A stretch of 64,000 nt of DNA from Leptasterias polaris (taxonomy: Eukaryota > Echinodermata > Asteroidea > Forcipulatida > Asteriidae). A program made the translations under genes and the position numbers. Below are positions 51,595-61,589 of the stretch, one piece after another. The DNA is taken from contig JAZGTN010000009.1 in NCBI GenBank assembly GCA_037783415.1, forward strand, positions 12,586,001 through 12,650,000. Reading direction: 5' to 3'. Within the stretch, counting starts at the first letter, position 1. Every line of letters begins with the position of its first letter. The notes beneath the pieces were generated by a model. The model saw only the letters and a list, made by a program, of their open reading frames with translations, had not been told where the DNA came from and searched no databases.

Positions 51595-52135
51595 TTATAT
51601 ATTGGACAAATCATACAAGGGAATTATGGGTAATCACCACACGAGAGAAGTGAGGCAAAATAAAACAAGCAAAAATCTTAGTAAATTGAAAAGACGGGGT
51701 AATTGATGGGAAGTGTGAGACTTCTCCAAAATGAAGGAATTATGGGTATTTAACACAAGGGGAAGTATGGGTAATTAAGCAGACAGGGTAAATGATAGGT
51801 AAACTGTCACACATAGGGAAGTGTGAGACTTTCACCAAAATGAGGGAATTATGGGTAACTCACCACAAAATGAGAAGTGTAGGTAATAAAAACAAGGGGA
51901 AGTATGGGTAATTCCCCAAACAAGGGAAAGTATGGCTGATTTAGCTAATTAGGGAGAAGTGTGGGTGGTTCAACACACAAGGGGAAGTATGTGTGACTCC
52001 TCACAGAAGGGAAAGTGTGGGTGCTTCACCACATAAGGGTAGGTCTTTGTTGTTTTCCCCATTCAAATGGAAGTATGGGTAATTCACCAAACAAGGGGAA
52101 GTAAGGTTTACTCACCACAAAGGGTACAGGTAATA
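51595..52135. repeat. degenerate 28-30-bp minisatellite
   Basis: Variants of CAAGGGGAAGTATGGGTAAT followed by TCACCACA recur irregularly, roughly 15-20 times. A few isolated copies appear at 53330-53405 (CACAGAGGAAGTGTGG), so the array was once longer or has been split. It sits between the two inverted 180-bp segments. Confidence 0.75.
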
Positions 52136-52588
52136 GAAGTATCATTTAATCATTGACTGGGACTTGACCTCTACTGTAAAAAACTAGTTAACAAAAAATA
52201 ATACAAATTAAATGTCATCTTTGGTATCAAAAGGCAACAAAATGAGAGTCTTTTACAAAATTGTTGATGCTAAGTGGCATGACCAAGCAGAACATGTTTC
52301 TCCAGCCATCATACCATCAACTAATTCAAGTCCTCATCATCCATTGGGTCCAGATTCCATTGGCTCAAAAGACGACATCTCACGGAACCGCTCTTGAAGG
52401 TTGCATATGAACCCCAGTACATGCCTGTTATACTATACAACAAAAAATGACATGACCAAAATAAGAATAAATAATAAGGGGCCCATATCTCGACATCTTG
52501 GGAGATCGATCAACACGTTTTAAGGACCAACGACTCGCTTCCAACTCGCCCTAGTATGTACACGCATGCTTCCAAAAATGCTCGCTGT
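52136..52588. other. non-coding, nothing recognised
   Basis: An ATG frame at 52212-52397 (61 codons) has no recognisable motif, upstream exon or poly(A) signal. I do not call it. Confidence 0.5.
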
Positions 52589-52768
52589 AGCTCTTCAAGT
52601 CTTGTAAGGCATTACACCATTGAAGTAGAACACCAATGGTGCATCTAAGTGAACTTCACTGAACAGAGAACATACCTTCCATTGCACCCGGGCCAGCAGT
52701 GTCACCACTTGTTCCAGGCAGCCGAGGGGGGGTCCACCGACAGGCACCGGTGTCTGCACAACTCTGCA
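52589..52768 (-). repeat. 180-bp segment with open minus frame, inverted partner of 50891-51072
   Basis: On the minus strand one frame is open across the segment and beyond, encoding VVQTPVPVGGPPLGCLEQVV, then CSLFSEVHLDAPLVFYFNGV. The inverted partner keeps part of this peptide despite stops, so the frame may derive from a real exon. CTGCAG lies just upstream, a weak acceptor candidate. I do not recognise the domain. Confidence 0.6.
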
Positions 52769-53777
52769 GATGAGTTTTTTAAATCTTTCCGATACATGCA
52801 TAAATAAAAACTCATCGAAATGAGCTGCCCATACACAATGAAGCCATGTACTAAAAAAAAACACAAACAAAAATGTTTAAACACTTCTTAAGAAAATAAA
52901 GAATTTTTGTTGTTTTGGCCTGTGACCTCTGCATGATATTCTCAATATCATACAGAGCCTAAATTTGTTTAATTAAAGTTTTTGTTTAAATAATTTTTGT
53001 TCTTCACTGTAAAAAGCCAAATAAATTTTCTTAAAATTCCTTTCAAGAGTTTTGTCCAAAAAAAAATAAAAAATTATGACTCCACTTGCAAGTAAAGTCA
53101 TTATTTTCTTGAGAATGTAATTTTTAAATGGCTTCATTTTTTTTGTAGGAGCAACTCAAAATGTTTAATGTAAATTTATGTAAATTCATTAAATGATGTC
53201 ATACAGAATTAGATGCAAGTCTGAATTAAAAAACAATTCAAAAAAAAATATATATATGATTTTCTTTTAGAGTGTTCATTCTCAGAATATCCTAAATTTA
53301 ACAAAAGTTTTAGCTCCAATCACTGGAAAAGATCACCACACAGAGGAAGTGTGGTTGATTCACAAAACAATTGGAAGTGTTGATTTACCACACTTAGGAA
53401 AGCATGTTATTTTGATAAATTGTACACAAGATCCATCCTAGATAATATTTATTATTCTGCTGCTTAGATAGACTATAGCTGGTTCCATTGTTGATAGATC
53501 CAGGAGTCTGTACTGGTTATGAAGTGCAACAGCAGTTCTGCATGAAGATCCGACACTCTCTGTCTTGAATTTAGCCAATCTGTAGTAGATTAAAGAAATG
53601 AAACATCGAAAAGGTTGAATATTCGTGCATCTGCTTACAAAACTATCTATAATTGTGAAAGACAAACTAAAAGGCCTGGATTTGACACTGAAGTGATGGT
53701 ATCTTTTCCGCCCTGCATTATCTCTATTGAATGTAAAATTTTCCAGTACAAGTGTCTTGAAGCAAATATTGGGTCTT
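52769..53777. other. AT-rich non-coding DNA
   Basis: Long A and T runs (52850-53250) and isolated minisatellite-like motifs at 53330-53405. The short frames at 53438-53665 and 53615-53800 lack support. Confidence 0.5.
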
Positions 53778-53860
53778 CCTTTCTAATCTCCCGCAATTAG
53801 CAACAAACAAAATATTATGTTTGGAGTGGCAGTTCCTGACAACACACTTGTCACTCCCGA
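53778..53860 (-). repeat. Ngaro-like B2 repeat (3' terminus)
   Basis: 83 bp identical by eye to B1 at 54712-54794 (offset 934), starting CCTTTCTAATCTCCC on the plus strand. GAGTGGCA and TGTCACTC within it can form a short stem. A second copy of a 34-bp piece (GGAGTGGCAGTTCCTG to TTGTCACTC) follows immediately at 53861-53894. Confidence 0.85.
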
Positions 53861-54065
53861 GGAGTGGCAGTTCCTGACAACACACTTGTCACTCGTTTTA
53901 TTCATCTTGTTAAACATTTAACAATTCTTCAATACAGAAATCCGTAAGTCAGTCCAACAATTTTTCATTACGAATAAATATACAACATACGTACATAACT
54001 CGCTTGTAATTAAAAACAAACACGAGAAGGCATATTGCCTGAAATTCTGCCAAACGACACACGCA

Positions 54066-54285
54066 GATTACTCGTCAATGCGACGTACCAGACTAAAGCT
54101 GCAGCTCCGAGTCAATGGTCACCGAGCTAAAACCAAGCTCCAAGCCAATTACTCGTCAATGCGACGTACATGGGCACCAGACTAAAGCTACAGCTCCGAG
54201 TCAATGGTCACCAAGCTAATTACTTGTCAATGCGACAATCATGGGCACCAGACTAAAGCTCTCAGCTCCAAGTCGATGGTGATAT
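54066..54285. repeat. 71-81-bp tandem repeat in the element's 3' region, three copies
   Basis: TTACTCGTCAATGCGACGTA begins at 54068 and 54149, and TTACTTGTCAATGCGACAAT at 54220. Each is followed by ACCAGACTAAAGCT and CAGCTCC(G/A)AGTC(A/G)ATGGT. It lies between A2 and B2, in what would be the 3' untranslated part of the element. Confidence 0.8.
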
Positions 54286-54520
54286 CATGACTAATATGCT
54301 ATCGGTCCAATATCGGACACATCTGCTGCCAATCCCGCATCGGCCTGTGCATCAAGTTCTAAAGAGTCAGCACACACGCAACCCCTACGCTTGCCTAGAT
54401 AAAACCCGTGGGCCAAAAACTAGGAGAGAGGACGTGTCTGGGAGTAGGCATGACTCAAAGTACCCAGGTCACTTGAACTAATGCAATCCTACCACAATAT
54501 GTAACCTGCAAAAAATATGT

Positions 54521-54711
54521 AAAGTAAACTTGGCGTGTACGCCATATAAGTGTGTCAGAAAGCCGAATGACATACCACAAGAACACAATACTTATATAAC
54601 CCGCCTAAGCAACGCTTGATTGCCCAGGCAGGCCATACCCCCATTCTAATTGCTTACGAACCGAAAGGAAAGTGTTTCTCTTCTAACAAAAGACCGAAAA
54701 GAAACACATTT
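54521..54711 (-). repeat. Ngaro-like A2 repeat
   Basis: 191 bp identical by eye to A1 at 58609-58799 (constant offset 4088), from AAAGTAAACTTGGCG to GAAACACATTT on the plus strand. It directly adjoins B1, as expected for split direct repeats. Confidence 0.88.
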
Positions 54712-54794
54712 CCTTTCTAATCTCCCGCAATTAGCAACAAACAAAATATTATGTTTGGAGTGGCAGTTCCTGACAACACACTTGTCACTCCCGA
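54712..54794 (-). repeat. Ngaro-like B1 repeat
   Basis: 83-bp partner of B2, placed between the end of the recombinase ORF (54822) and A2. Identity with B2 ends at TCACTCCCGA. Confidence 0.85.
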
Positions 54795-54821
54795 AGCGCA
54801 AAGATAGCGAGATTGTTGGAA

Positions 54822-55880
54822 TTAGAGACCCAAGGATGAACTTACAGACAATTTAGAATTGATACAGTCCTTTACATACATATCTTTCGCTGTCTCGCTT
54901 ACCCAGCGCCCGTGAGACTTGAAAAGTCGATCAGGCACACCTGCATTGGCTGCGGCTGAAGCGCCGCCAGACCTAAGGCTATGAAGACCATACAAACTTT
55001 TGTTTAAACCGACACTTTCGAGTTTTTCTATAAAGATCTCTCTAGCCCTTGTGTATGAGAGCGGCACATTGTTTGCTCTTAAGGCAGACCCATTGGGAGT
55101 GAGTGCACGGAATAAATATAACTCCGAGTCCATTGGACTGAACAAACCTATTCTCATTAGATACAATTTCAGTCGTTCATGAGGACAAAGCTCTGAGAAG
55201 GTTTTAGCAATAAAAACCGTATTTCCCTGACGAAATTGATCCGTTTTACACTTCTCGATAAAAATGGTCAAGTGGTGATCAAATAATTTAACATCACATC
55301 TCTTTATGGAACGTAATTCGCCATATCTAAGGAAACCAGAGAAAGCTAAAAGACACATAGTCATAAATCTCAAATTGACCAGGGGTGCAGATGGCATTCC
55401 ATACATATTGTTTAACAGAAGCAGGATATCCACACTTAAAGGCTCTTTTGCATTTCTTGGTTTGCCAAGTGACCTGTGCGCAGAATCTCTGATTGATTTG
55501 ACAACCCTAGATTCGCATGGGTTAAACAATCCGCAATTTGAACAAAAACCATATATCCAACTTATGGCATAGTACGCTGCATCAATTTGTGCAGGTGAAC
55601 TACTTGTCTGGGATAACGAGATCAAGTATAAAGAAAATTATAACGGGTCGACCGGGAAAGGTTTTACACCTGGATACACTTCTGTCCATTTCCTCCATCT
55701 CGCATAGGCATAGCTGTACTTCCTCGTAGTTGCATTTGCTCTGGACGCAGTTAAGGTGTGCTTCAATTGATTGAACAGCGCTTTCAGAGATGGATCGGAT
55801 AAGGCTTTCCCGGCCAACCAGAGACCATCCACTTTCTCGATATCTGAAAAAATAATAGCCATGTAAAGAAATAACATCAA
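54822..55880 (-). pseudogene. tyrosine recombinase ORF of the Ngaro-like element, one nonsense codon
   Basis: A 353-codon minus-strand frame (last codon the stop at 54824-54822) interrupted only by TAA at 55640-55638, with the same frame continuing on both sides. After the stop, the catalytic residues of the tyrosine recombinase/integrase family are in place: Arg in GFLRYGELRS (about 55328), His-x-x-Arg in LHSLRSGG (about 54983), His in KSHGRW and Tyr in KDMYVKD (about 54878). The region before the stop (LTASRANATTRKYSYAYARW) fits the N-terminal DNA-binding part. The enzyme would insert the circular cDNA by recombination. The start Met at 55880 is tentative: TATTTTTTCAG just inside the ORF could be a splice acceptor. 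Confidence 0.85.
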
Positions 55881-58105
55881 TTAAATTAAAAATTTTAAGT
55901 TCAATACAAGAACGTTGGAAATAAATGGAGAATTACAGAAAACTGAGGAATCGTGTGACCCCGGTTGAAAAAATCCGGTTGGTCGGACATACTCTACAAG
56001 ATCAATGGCTACACTACCGTTTATAACTTTGGCTATTAACGGCCAAAAGTAGGCGCTGTGCCATTTAGGCACTACTAATGTACCCGAGCACTTGTATAGA
56101 TGCATGAATGCAAGCAATTTGCCAATCATACTGACTGGGGGAACAAGCCAGCTATTAAATGTGTGTAAAATTCATGGGCAAACGCATCAATACCGGCTGT
56201 ACCCGGGCACCAATACTTAGAGAAAAACTGCGAAACTTTGGCGTTGTGGTTATTTGCAAAAGCATCTAATTCATATGGGCCCCAACGTCTGTTAAAAAGA
56301 GTAAAGACCGACTGAGAAACGCCCCAGTCATCATAGTCCACAATTCTGCTTATGTGGTCTGCTTTGTCATTGAGGCTGCGTGGGATCCATTCGGGAAAAA
56401 TATTAATATTCTTCTCTAGACAAAACGTGACTATGGATAAAACCAATTGTTGCAGATCGACCTTCATGCTACCCGTCGCCAAGATCGTAGCAACATTCTG
56501 GCTGTCAGTGTACCATTTAACGTAAGAATTTGCTAAATCGTCAGCCCTTGATATTATGGTTATAAAAACAGCCTTCAGTTCTCTCCAGGCCGAACTCTTT
56601 TTCTGTTCGATCGGGGAGAATACATCGTAACAGGGGTGATCGTCAACATTTACAATGTACCCTCCGCATGCATATTGAGAAGCGTCACTATATACAACCC
56701 TTGTTAATCTAGGTTTACTCTGTAGGGAGACTCCGTTACATTTCAACAGCTGTTTTCTCCAAAATTGCAATTCGTACAAACCAGCGCTATCAATATGCAG
56801 TGGGCTGTCCCATGCACGCCTGTTCGCTATCAGTACTTGTAAGGATTTAGTCATGAGTATTGCAATGTTACCAATGCCAGGTCGGCATGCAACTAAACGA
56901 CCGACCAATTGTGCAACAAGCCTAGCTGTAACACTAGCATTAGAGAGGGTCGTTTGGATAAGTGAATCTAACATGTCCAAAATATGAGTAATTTTCGACA
57001 AGGGAACCGAAATAGTAAACCGCTTTGTATCTATAACAAAACCTAACCAGGTGAGACTCTGAATGGGGAACCAATTAGATTTTTGTTCATTAACGACAAA
57101 ACCAGCATTACGCAAGTCATTTGAAACAATATCCGCTTGCTTTGTAAGTTGCTGTTCATTTGTATTGGCCACTATACCGTCATCTAAATACAATACAATG
57201 GCAATACCTAGTCGGCGCCATCGCTTTACCAACGGCCTTAACAATTTAGTGAAAATATGACAAGCTGTAGAGAGGCCGAAGGGTAGAACTTTAAAAACAA
57301 AATAGCGACTTGTTTCGGATTTGGCAAATTGCCAAGAAAACCCGAGATATTTGCAATGTGGGCTACTAATCTCAACGTGGTGATAACCCGACTTTAAGTC
57401 GAATGAGAACATATAGGAGTTTGGTCCCAAGTATTGCTTCAGAATTTTTAGGCCTTCGTATTTCACTGGTAAATAATCCAAGTGCTTGTTAACTTCTCGA
57501 AGGTCCAAAATCAATCTGCACTTGCCAGAACGATTGGTGGAAACACTCAAAGGGTTAACGACAGTTGGGGGAGAAAAAACCTCTACAACTAAATTGTTAA
57601 TCAGTAATTCAGCTATGGCAGACTCTACAAAGACTGAATTTTCTTTCGTTGAACGATTATTGGAAAGAAAACACGAATTAGGCATTGATAAGAATGGCAA
57701 TTTATAACCTAGCTCAATGGTCTGCAGAATAAATTGGGAGGACTCGATTTCCCTCCAAAAGGAGAGACTTTTAAGGAGACTACCACGCAAAGGTAACAAT
57801 TTCGTCGGAACATTAACGTTGAAATCAATACTTTCCCCGAACCCTAGATCTGTGAACACATCATTGAGAACAGCAAATTCACTTATCTTATCATCTACAG
57901 TGTTTTGTACTCGGTTAAGCTGAGGGTTGGGTAGAACTTCCGGGACCAATGGTGCAGGCTTTTGCCCAATGTCCTTGTTGCCCACAGCGGAAGCAATATC
58001 CTCTTTCTTGGGCGCGTCTGGATACCCCTGCAATGGCGCCTCGTGCAGGGGCGGTGTTACGAAAGGGCCTCCAAGGTGCAGGACTTGGTCTGGACCCCAC
58101 AGCAT
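55881..58105 (-). pseudogene. RT-RNase H polyprotein (ORF2) of the Ngaro-like element, one frameshift
   Basis: From ATG at 58105 the frame runs 659 codons to a TGA at 56128-56126. Reverse transcriptase motifs: CRLILDLREVNKHL (residues 196-209), FSFDLKSGYHH (233-243, Asp236), VLPFGLSTACH (273-283), and YLDDG (306-310, Asp308/309) as the catalytic pair. RNase H motifs: YSDAS (Asp474), WREL (Glu509), YTDS (Asp534) and NDKADH (Asp583). Near 56156-56161 a one-base loss shifts the frame. In another frame the homologous end resumes (WLVPPVSMIGK, then PKWHSAYFWPL) and continues to 55881 (VLNLKFLI, stop). ORF2 overlaps the end of ORF1 in another frame, so its real start may involve frameshifting or reinitiation. 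Confidence 0.88.
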
Positions 58106-58550
58106 TGGTAGTCTTGAGCCGCTTCTGCTTGCGCTCTTTTAAGGTACGTGCAGCGTCCTTCTCTGCTTTGCGCATCTTCTTATCATCTTCCGAATCTGAA
58201 GCCAAGTCGTCAGCGATGTACTGGTTGACGGTCTCCCATCCAGACGGTGATTTATCCGCCAGCTTTATCAGCTTGATGCGATTGTCGACGACGGCCTGCA
58301 GTTTGTCAAGCTTCTCTAGTGCGTCATCGCGGTGTCGATCCAAAATGGCCGACTTCACTTCTGCAACACCCTCCGCAACGTTAGCGCAGAATTTGTACTG
58401 GGCCAAATTCCCTTTGCTCTCTATGTCCGGGAGCTGAAGCGTGGCCTTTGTTGCTTCCCTTGCATTCTGCTCTTTGAGGCTGTCGAATTTTCTGTCGAGG
58501 TAAGTCATAAGCCCGGCTATGTCTACTGGAGGCGCACCATTTTCAGCCAT
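57915..58550 (-). CDS. ORF1, Gag-like protein with CCHC zinc knuckle (Ngaro-like element)
   Basis: A 211-residue frame starting at the ATG of MAENGAPPVDIAG (58550). The frame is open further upstream to 58676, but that part overlaps the A1 repeat and reads as low-quality Cys-rich peptide, so I chose the internal Met. Following residues (DRKFDSLKEQNAREATKATL) suggest a coiled or helical segment. A Lys/Arg-rich stretch (KERKQKRLK) precedes CFRCGQQGHWAKAC near the C terminus, a perfect CX2CX4HX4C zinc knuckle (residues 186-199) of the nucleic-acid-binding Gag type. It probably coats element RNA in cytoplasmic particles. It is intact in this copy. Confidence 0.8.
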   Translation of the reverse strand: MAENGAPPVDIAGLMTYLDRKFDSLKEQNAREATKATLQLPDIESKGNLAQYKFCANVAEGVAEVKSAILDRHRDDALEKLDKLQAVVDNRIKLIKLADKSPSGWETVNQYIADDLASDSEDDKKMRKAEKDAARTLKERKQKRLKTTNAVGSRPSPAPWRPFRNTAPARGAIAGVSRRAQERGYCFRCGQQGHWAKACTIGPGSSTQPSA

Positions 58551-58608
58551 GGCGTATGCGTGTGGCGAGGTAGACGTGCAGACGCATTGGGGCATGTAGG
58601 CAGGGGAG

Positions 58609-58799
58609 AAAGTAAACTTGGCGTGTACGCCATATAAGTGTGTCAGAAAGCCGAATGACATACCACAAGAACACAATACTTATATAACCCGCCTAAGCAA
58701 CGCTTGATTGCCCAGGCAGGCCATACCCCCATTCTAATTGCTTACGAACCGAAAGGAAAGTGTTTCTCTTCTAACAAAAGACCGAAAAGAAACACATTT
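58609..58799 (-). repeat. Ngaro-like A1 repeat (5' terminus)
   Basis: 191-bp direct repeat of A2, ending at ATTT before flanking ATGTCTTTGC. On the minus strand the element starts AAATGTGTTTC. It should contain the promoter and transcription start by position, but I can point to no box with confidence. Confidence 0.85.
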
Positions 58800-59513
58800 A
58801 TGTCTTTGCTACAAGGACAAATGTCAAACAAAACTTTACTCAAGCAAGAAACATTTTAAAACCCATGATGGACCAAGGATGCAAATGTTGATTTCACATG
58901 AAATCCTTCAAGGTCAAACTTGCTGATGGTGTATATTCAAATCATGGCATGCACTTATTCCATTTCACATGACTTATTTCATAATACAGGACAAGTTTGA
59001 TGGATCTTTTGATAATACAAACCAAGTACAACCTTTTCATTTATGAAAATAGTTTTGAGAGGAAATATAATGAGTTAGACTAGCCTGATATTGTATTGAA
59101 CATTTGAACAAGTTCAGTACTCATTGTTTTCTTGACAATTTGATTGTAAAATAAACCTTAAAAAAGAAAGAAATTGAACTTGTTTCTCTAAAGTATTTGT
59201 ACATTTACAATTGTACAGCTTTACTGATAGTGTTTAAATCCTTATTCATCAATTTGAATAAGCTCACAATTGTCCAATCTCACCTGGCATGAGCTTTTTA
59301 TTGAAGAGCGTACTTTGCTTTTGGATATTCTTGCCCTTTATGCATCCTTTCATTGATATGGGCAACAAGAACTCATACTGCCTTGTAAATGCAAGTTCTT
59401 TACTTTTAGTTGTGACTTTCATCACTTTCAAACTTGTTCTATGTACTATAAAACCCCATTCAATGATTCCTTGCTTGCTAACTTAAATAAAACCCATGTA
59501 GACATTTAAAAGG
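58800..59513. other. AT-rich non-coding DNA
   Basis: Starts at the element's 5' flank. The frame at 59289-59486 has a hydrophobic run but no support. Nothing recognised. Confidence 0.5.
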
Positions 59514-59870
59514 CAGTTTTTACTGTCTGTAATCGTACCTTGGTTGCACCATGGGTCCTTGTTGTTCCTGATGTTCTGCTCATCAAGTCTGAGGTGACAT
59601 CAACGGCTCACTACCACAGAGTGAGATGATTCTATGAGCTTGCTTGGATGTCATGAAGATGCTTCTGTTTGACAGTTAACACATCAACTACATAGGAGGG
59701 TCTCAAGCAGAGGCTGACCAAGTTTCATGAGATACAGTTGCACATGAAAGCTGAACATTTAGGTATGTTTGTTGACATCGATGATTTTATCTGTTGGAAA
59801 GTAAAAGACAAGGAAATATTAATTGTATGCAGGCTTACAATGTGTGTCTTTGTTGCAATAACTCAGTGTC
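59514..59870 (+). repeat. diverged direct duplication, copy 1
   Basis: Shares order and sequence with 60704-61070: CTGTAATCGTACCTTG, TTGCACCATGGGTCCTTGTT, TCTGCTCATCAAG, GTGACATCAACGG, ATGATTCTATGAG, GACCAAGTTTCATGAG and TTTATCTGTTGGAAAG. The spacing between copies is about 1190 bp. No open frame is shared. It may be a dispersed repeat or a tandem duplication of a non-coding exon. Confidence 0.7.
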
Positions 59871-60703
59871 TCTGCTAAGTGACAATAAAATTACCACTAA
59901 CTCTGAAAAGTGACTTGACGGTGTAAACTAGTGTTGCACCAAGCACCGGTTATTCAGGTAATGCTCATTGAAACTAAACAAATCACATGCTTTTACCAAC
60001 TCTATATTTAGTCAATGGACATTCGTCACACAAATTGTTTTTCTGAAAGGTCTTGTAAATGTACAAGTATAATACTGAAGCCCCATGGTGCAATTCTAAA
60101 GGACCTACTAGAAAAAAACAAAAACAATATGTGATCTTTGCTGAAATTCATACAAAATGTATAAGGAAATTGAGTTCACATGAGATTAAACAGATTTTAA
60201 AGTAGTAACAAGCAATTATTTTGAATGCCCTGCTTCGGTGCTTTTGAGAATTATTTGCAAAAACCCCTGTTACATCACCACTCATGTTATGTCATGTGGG
60301 AGCTTCGTTTAGCTGCTTTGTTGCAGCATGGCGGTATAACAAAGCAAACTCCCATACATTAAGTCAAAGTATTGCCATTTGGACACATTTGAGGTCGGGG
60401 CCAAAGTTTTTGATCAATAATTACAAAAAATTTGCAGTGTACAAATATCAAAATTACATTTAAATGATAAACACGCACATTACAAACATGTTTATATATC
60501 ATTCTCGTTAAAAAGTTTTGCTTAAGTAGCTGTTTAATGACCGACTATTGAGAATTTTCTTCCATGTCTTGTGAGGACAAACAACTTTAAAAGGCACTTA
60601 TGTAAATGAAGAATAAAAACAAACCAATAACTGAAATATAAACGAATTTCGAATTTTTTGGCTGAACTGAAATAAAAAATATGCAGATTTTCTAAGGGTG
60701 TAT
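59871..60703. other. non-coding, between the two duplicated segments
   Basis: AT-rich sequence without recognisable gene or repeat. A short GC-richer patch near 60290-60350 (CAGCATGGCGG) shows nothing definable. Confidence 0.5.
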
Positions 60704-61070
60704 TTTGTGTCTGTAACCATACCTTGTTTGCACCATAGGTTCTTGTTATTCCTTGTGTTCTGCTCATAAGGTCTGTAGTGACATCAATGGTTCTCAACCA
60801 CAGACTGTGATGATTCTATGAGTTTGTTCGATTTCATCAAGGTGTTGCTAATTGGAAGTAATGTTCATGTGGTGGAAAGCTGCAGCAAGGATGACATCGA
60901 CTAAGTGGAGGATTCTCAAGCTGAGGATGACCAAGTTTCACGAATTGAAGTTACACATGAAGGGTGAACATCTTGTGCTGTCATCACCGATAGTTTCATC
61001 TGTTGGAAAGGAAAGGTAGGACCAGAGTAAATAATTGTTTGCTTAAAGGAGGTGTTTTTGGTGCAATAAC
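60704..61070 (+). repeat. diverged direct duplication, copy 2
   Basis: Matches copy 1 with GTCTGTAACCATACCTTG, TTGCACCATAGGTTCTTGTT, TCTGCTCATAAGG, GTGACATCAATGG, ATGATTCTATGAG, GACCAAGTTTCACGAA and TTCATCTGTTGGAAAG, then TTGGTGCAATAACTTGGC. Divergence is substantial, with indels, so the duplication is old. Confidence 0.7.
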
Positions 61071-61117
61071 TTGGCATTTGTTAGGCCACAAAATTACAAA
61101 AACACAAAATAAAATGC

Positions 61118-61360
61118 TCAAGCAATTCTTCTGAACAAAAACAAAGCACCTCGCCACGCACTGCACGCCTCGAGTGTACACACGAAATATGCCCATCTTT
61201 TACTTTTTCTTTTGAGTGCGTGTGTTCCTGAACTCCATTTCCTTTTTATTTTTTTATTTTGAGAGGGACTGTAGTACACATCTCGCAGGTAGCAAAATGT
61301 CAATGTTGAGGGGTTTTTCCCAGCATGCTGCATGCATGATCTCTATAATAGCCACTTCCT
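61118..61360 (-). pseudogene. tyrosine recombinase C-terminal remnant (DIRS-type)
   Basis: A minus-strand frame gives EIMHAACWEKPLNIDIFYLRDV across a frame change near 61.33 kb (I quote only the key run). HAACW followed about ten residues later by FYLRDV resembles the recombinase end that carries the catalytic Tyr. The upstream SPVRSMTTSF at about 61380 could be a damaged His-x-x-Arg motif. The identification is tentative. Confidence 0.4.
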
Positions 61361-61589
61361 GAAAAAGAGGTGGTCATGCTCCTGACTGGTGAGCTCGGAT
61401 TGGAACCTGGTTTGCCTTTGGAACTTGGTTCTGGGTATGTAATGTTCCTTGCAATAGATTTGATGTGTCTACCCATAGCCAAAGGAGATGCTTGTAGCAT
61501 TTGTGGTGGCTGACAGTGAACCTGAGATGCTTTTTGCGCCGTTAATGGTTCATCCAAGGTAGGCAAAGTGGAAATAGCCGAGGGAGATG

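Larger units (their letters stand above)
53778..58799 (-). mobile_element. Ngaro-like tyrosine-recombinase retrotransposon, nearly full length
   Basis: A 5.02-kb element on the minus strand with split direct repeats. A1 is 58609-58799 at its 5' end. B1 (54712-54794) abuts A2 (54521-54711) near the 3' end, and B2 (53778-53860) is the 3' terminus. This A1-ORFs-B1A2-B2 plan is characteristic of Ngaro and PAT elements within the DIRS order. Between the repeats lie a zinc-knuckle ORF1, an ORF2 with RT and RNase H, and a tyrosine recombinase ORF. I see no DAM-type methyltransferase, as in Ngaro rather than DIRS/PAT. A minus-strand AATAAA at 53902-53897 lies close to B2. One frameshift in ORF2 and one nonsense codon in the recombinase ORF make this copy probably non-autonomous. 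Confidence 0.88.

Noticed and set aside
54287..54481. 64-codon plus-strand frame
   Set aside because: It lies in the A2-B2 spacer of the Ngaro-like element, antisense to the element, with no recognisable motif.
57949..58437. 162-codon plus-strand frame
   Set aside because: It is antisense to the Gag/RT ORFs of the Ngaro-like element, and its Ser/Leu-rich composition is a shadow of those genes.
60780..60920. C/D snoRNA candidate (GTGATGATTC then CTGAGG) in duplication copy 2
   Set aside because: The second copy lacks a proper C box (GAGATGATTC), the C-to-D distance is too long, and no terminal stem is visible.
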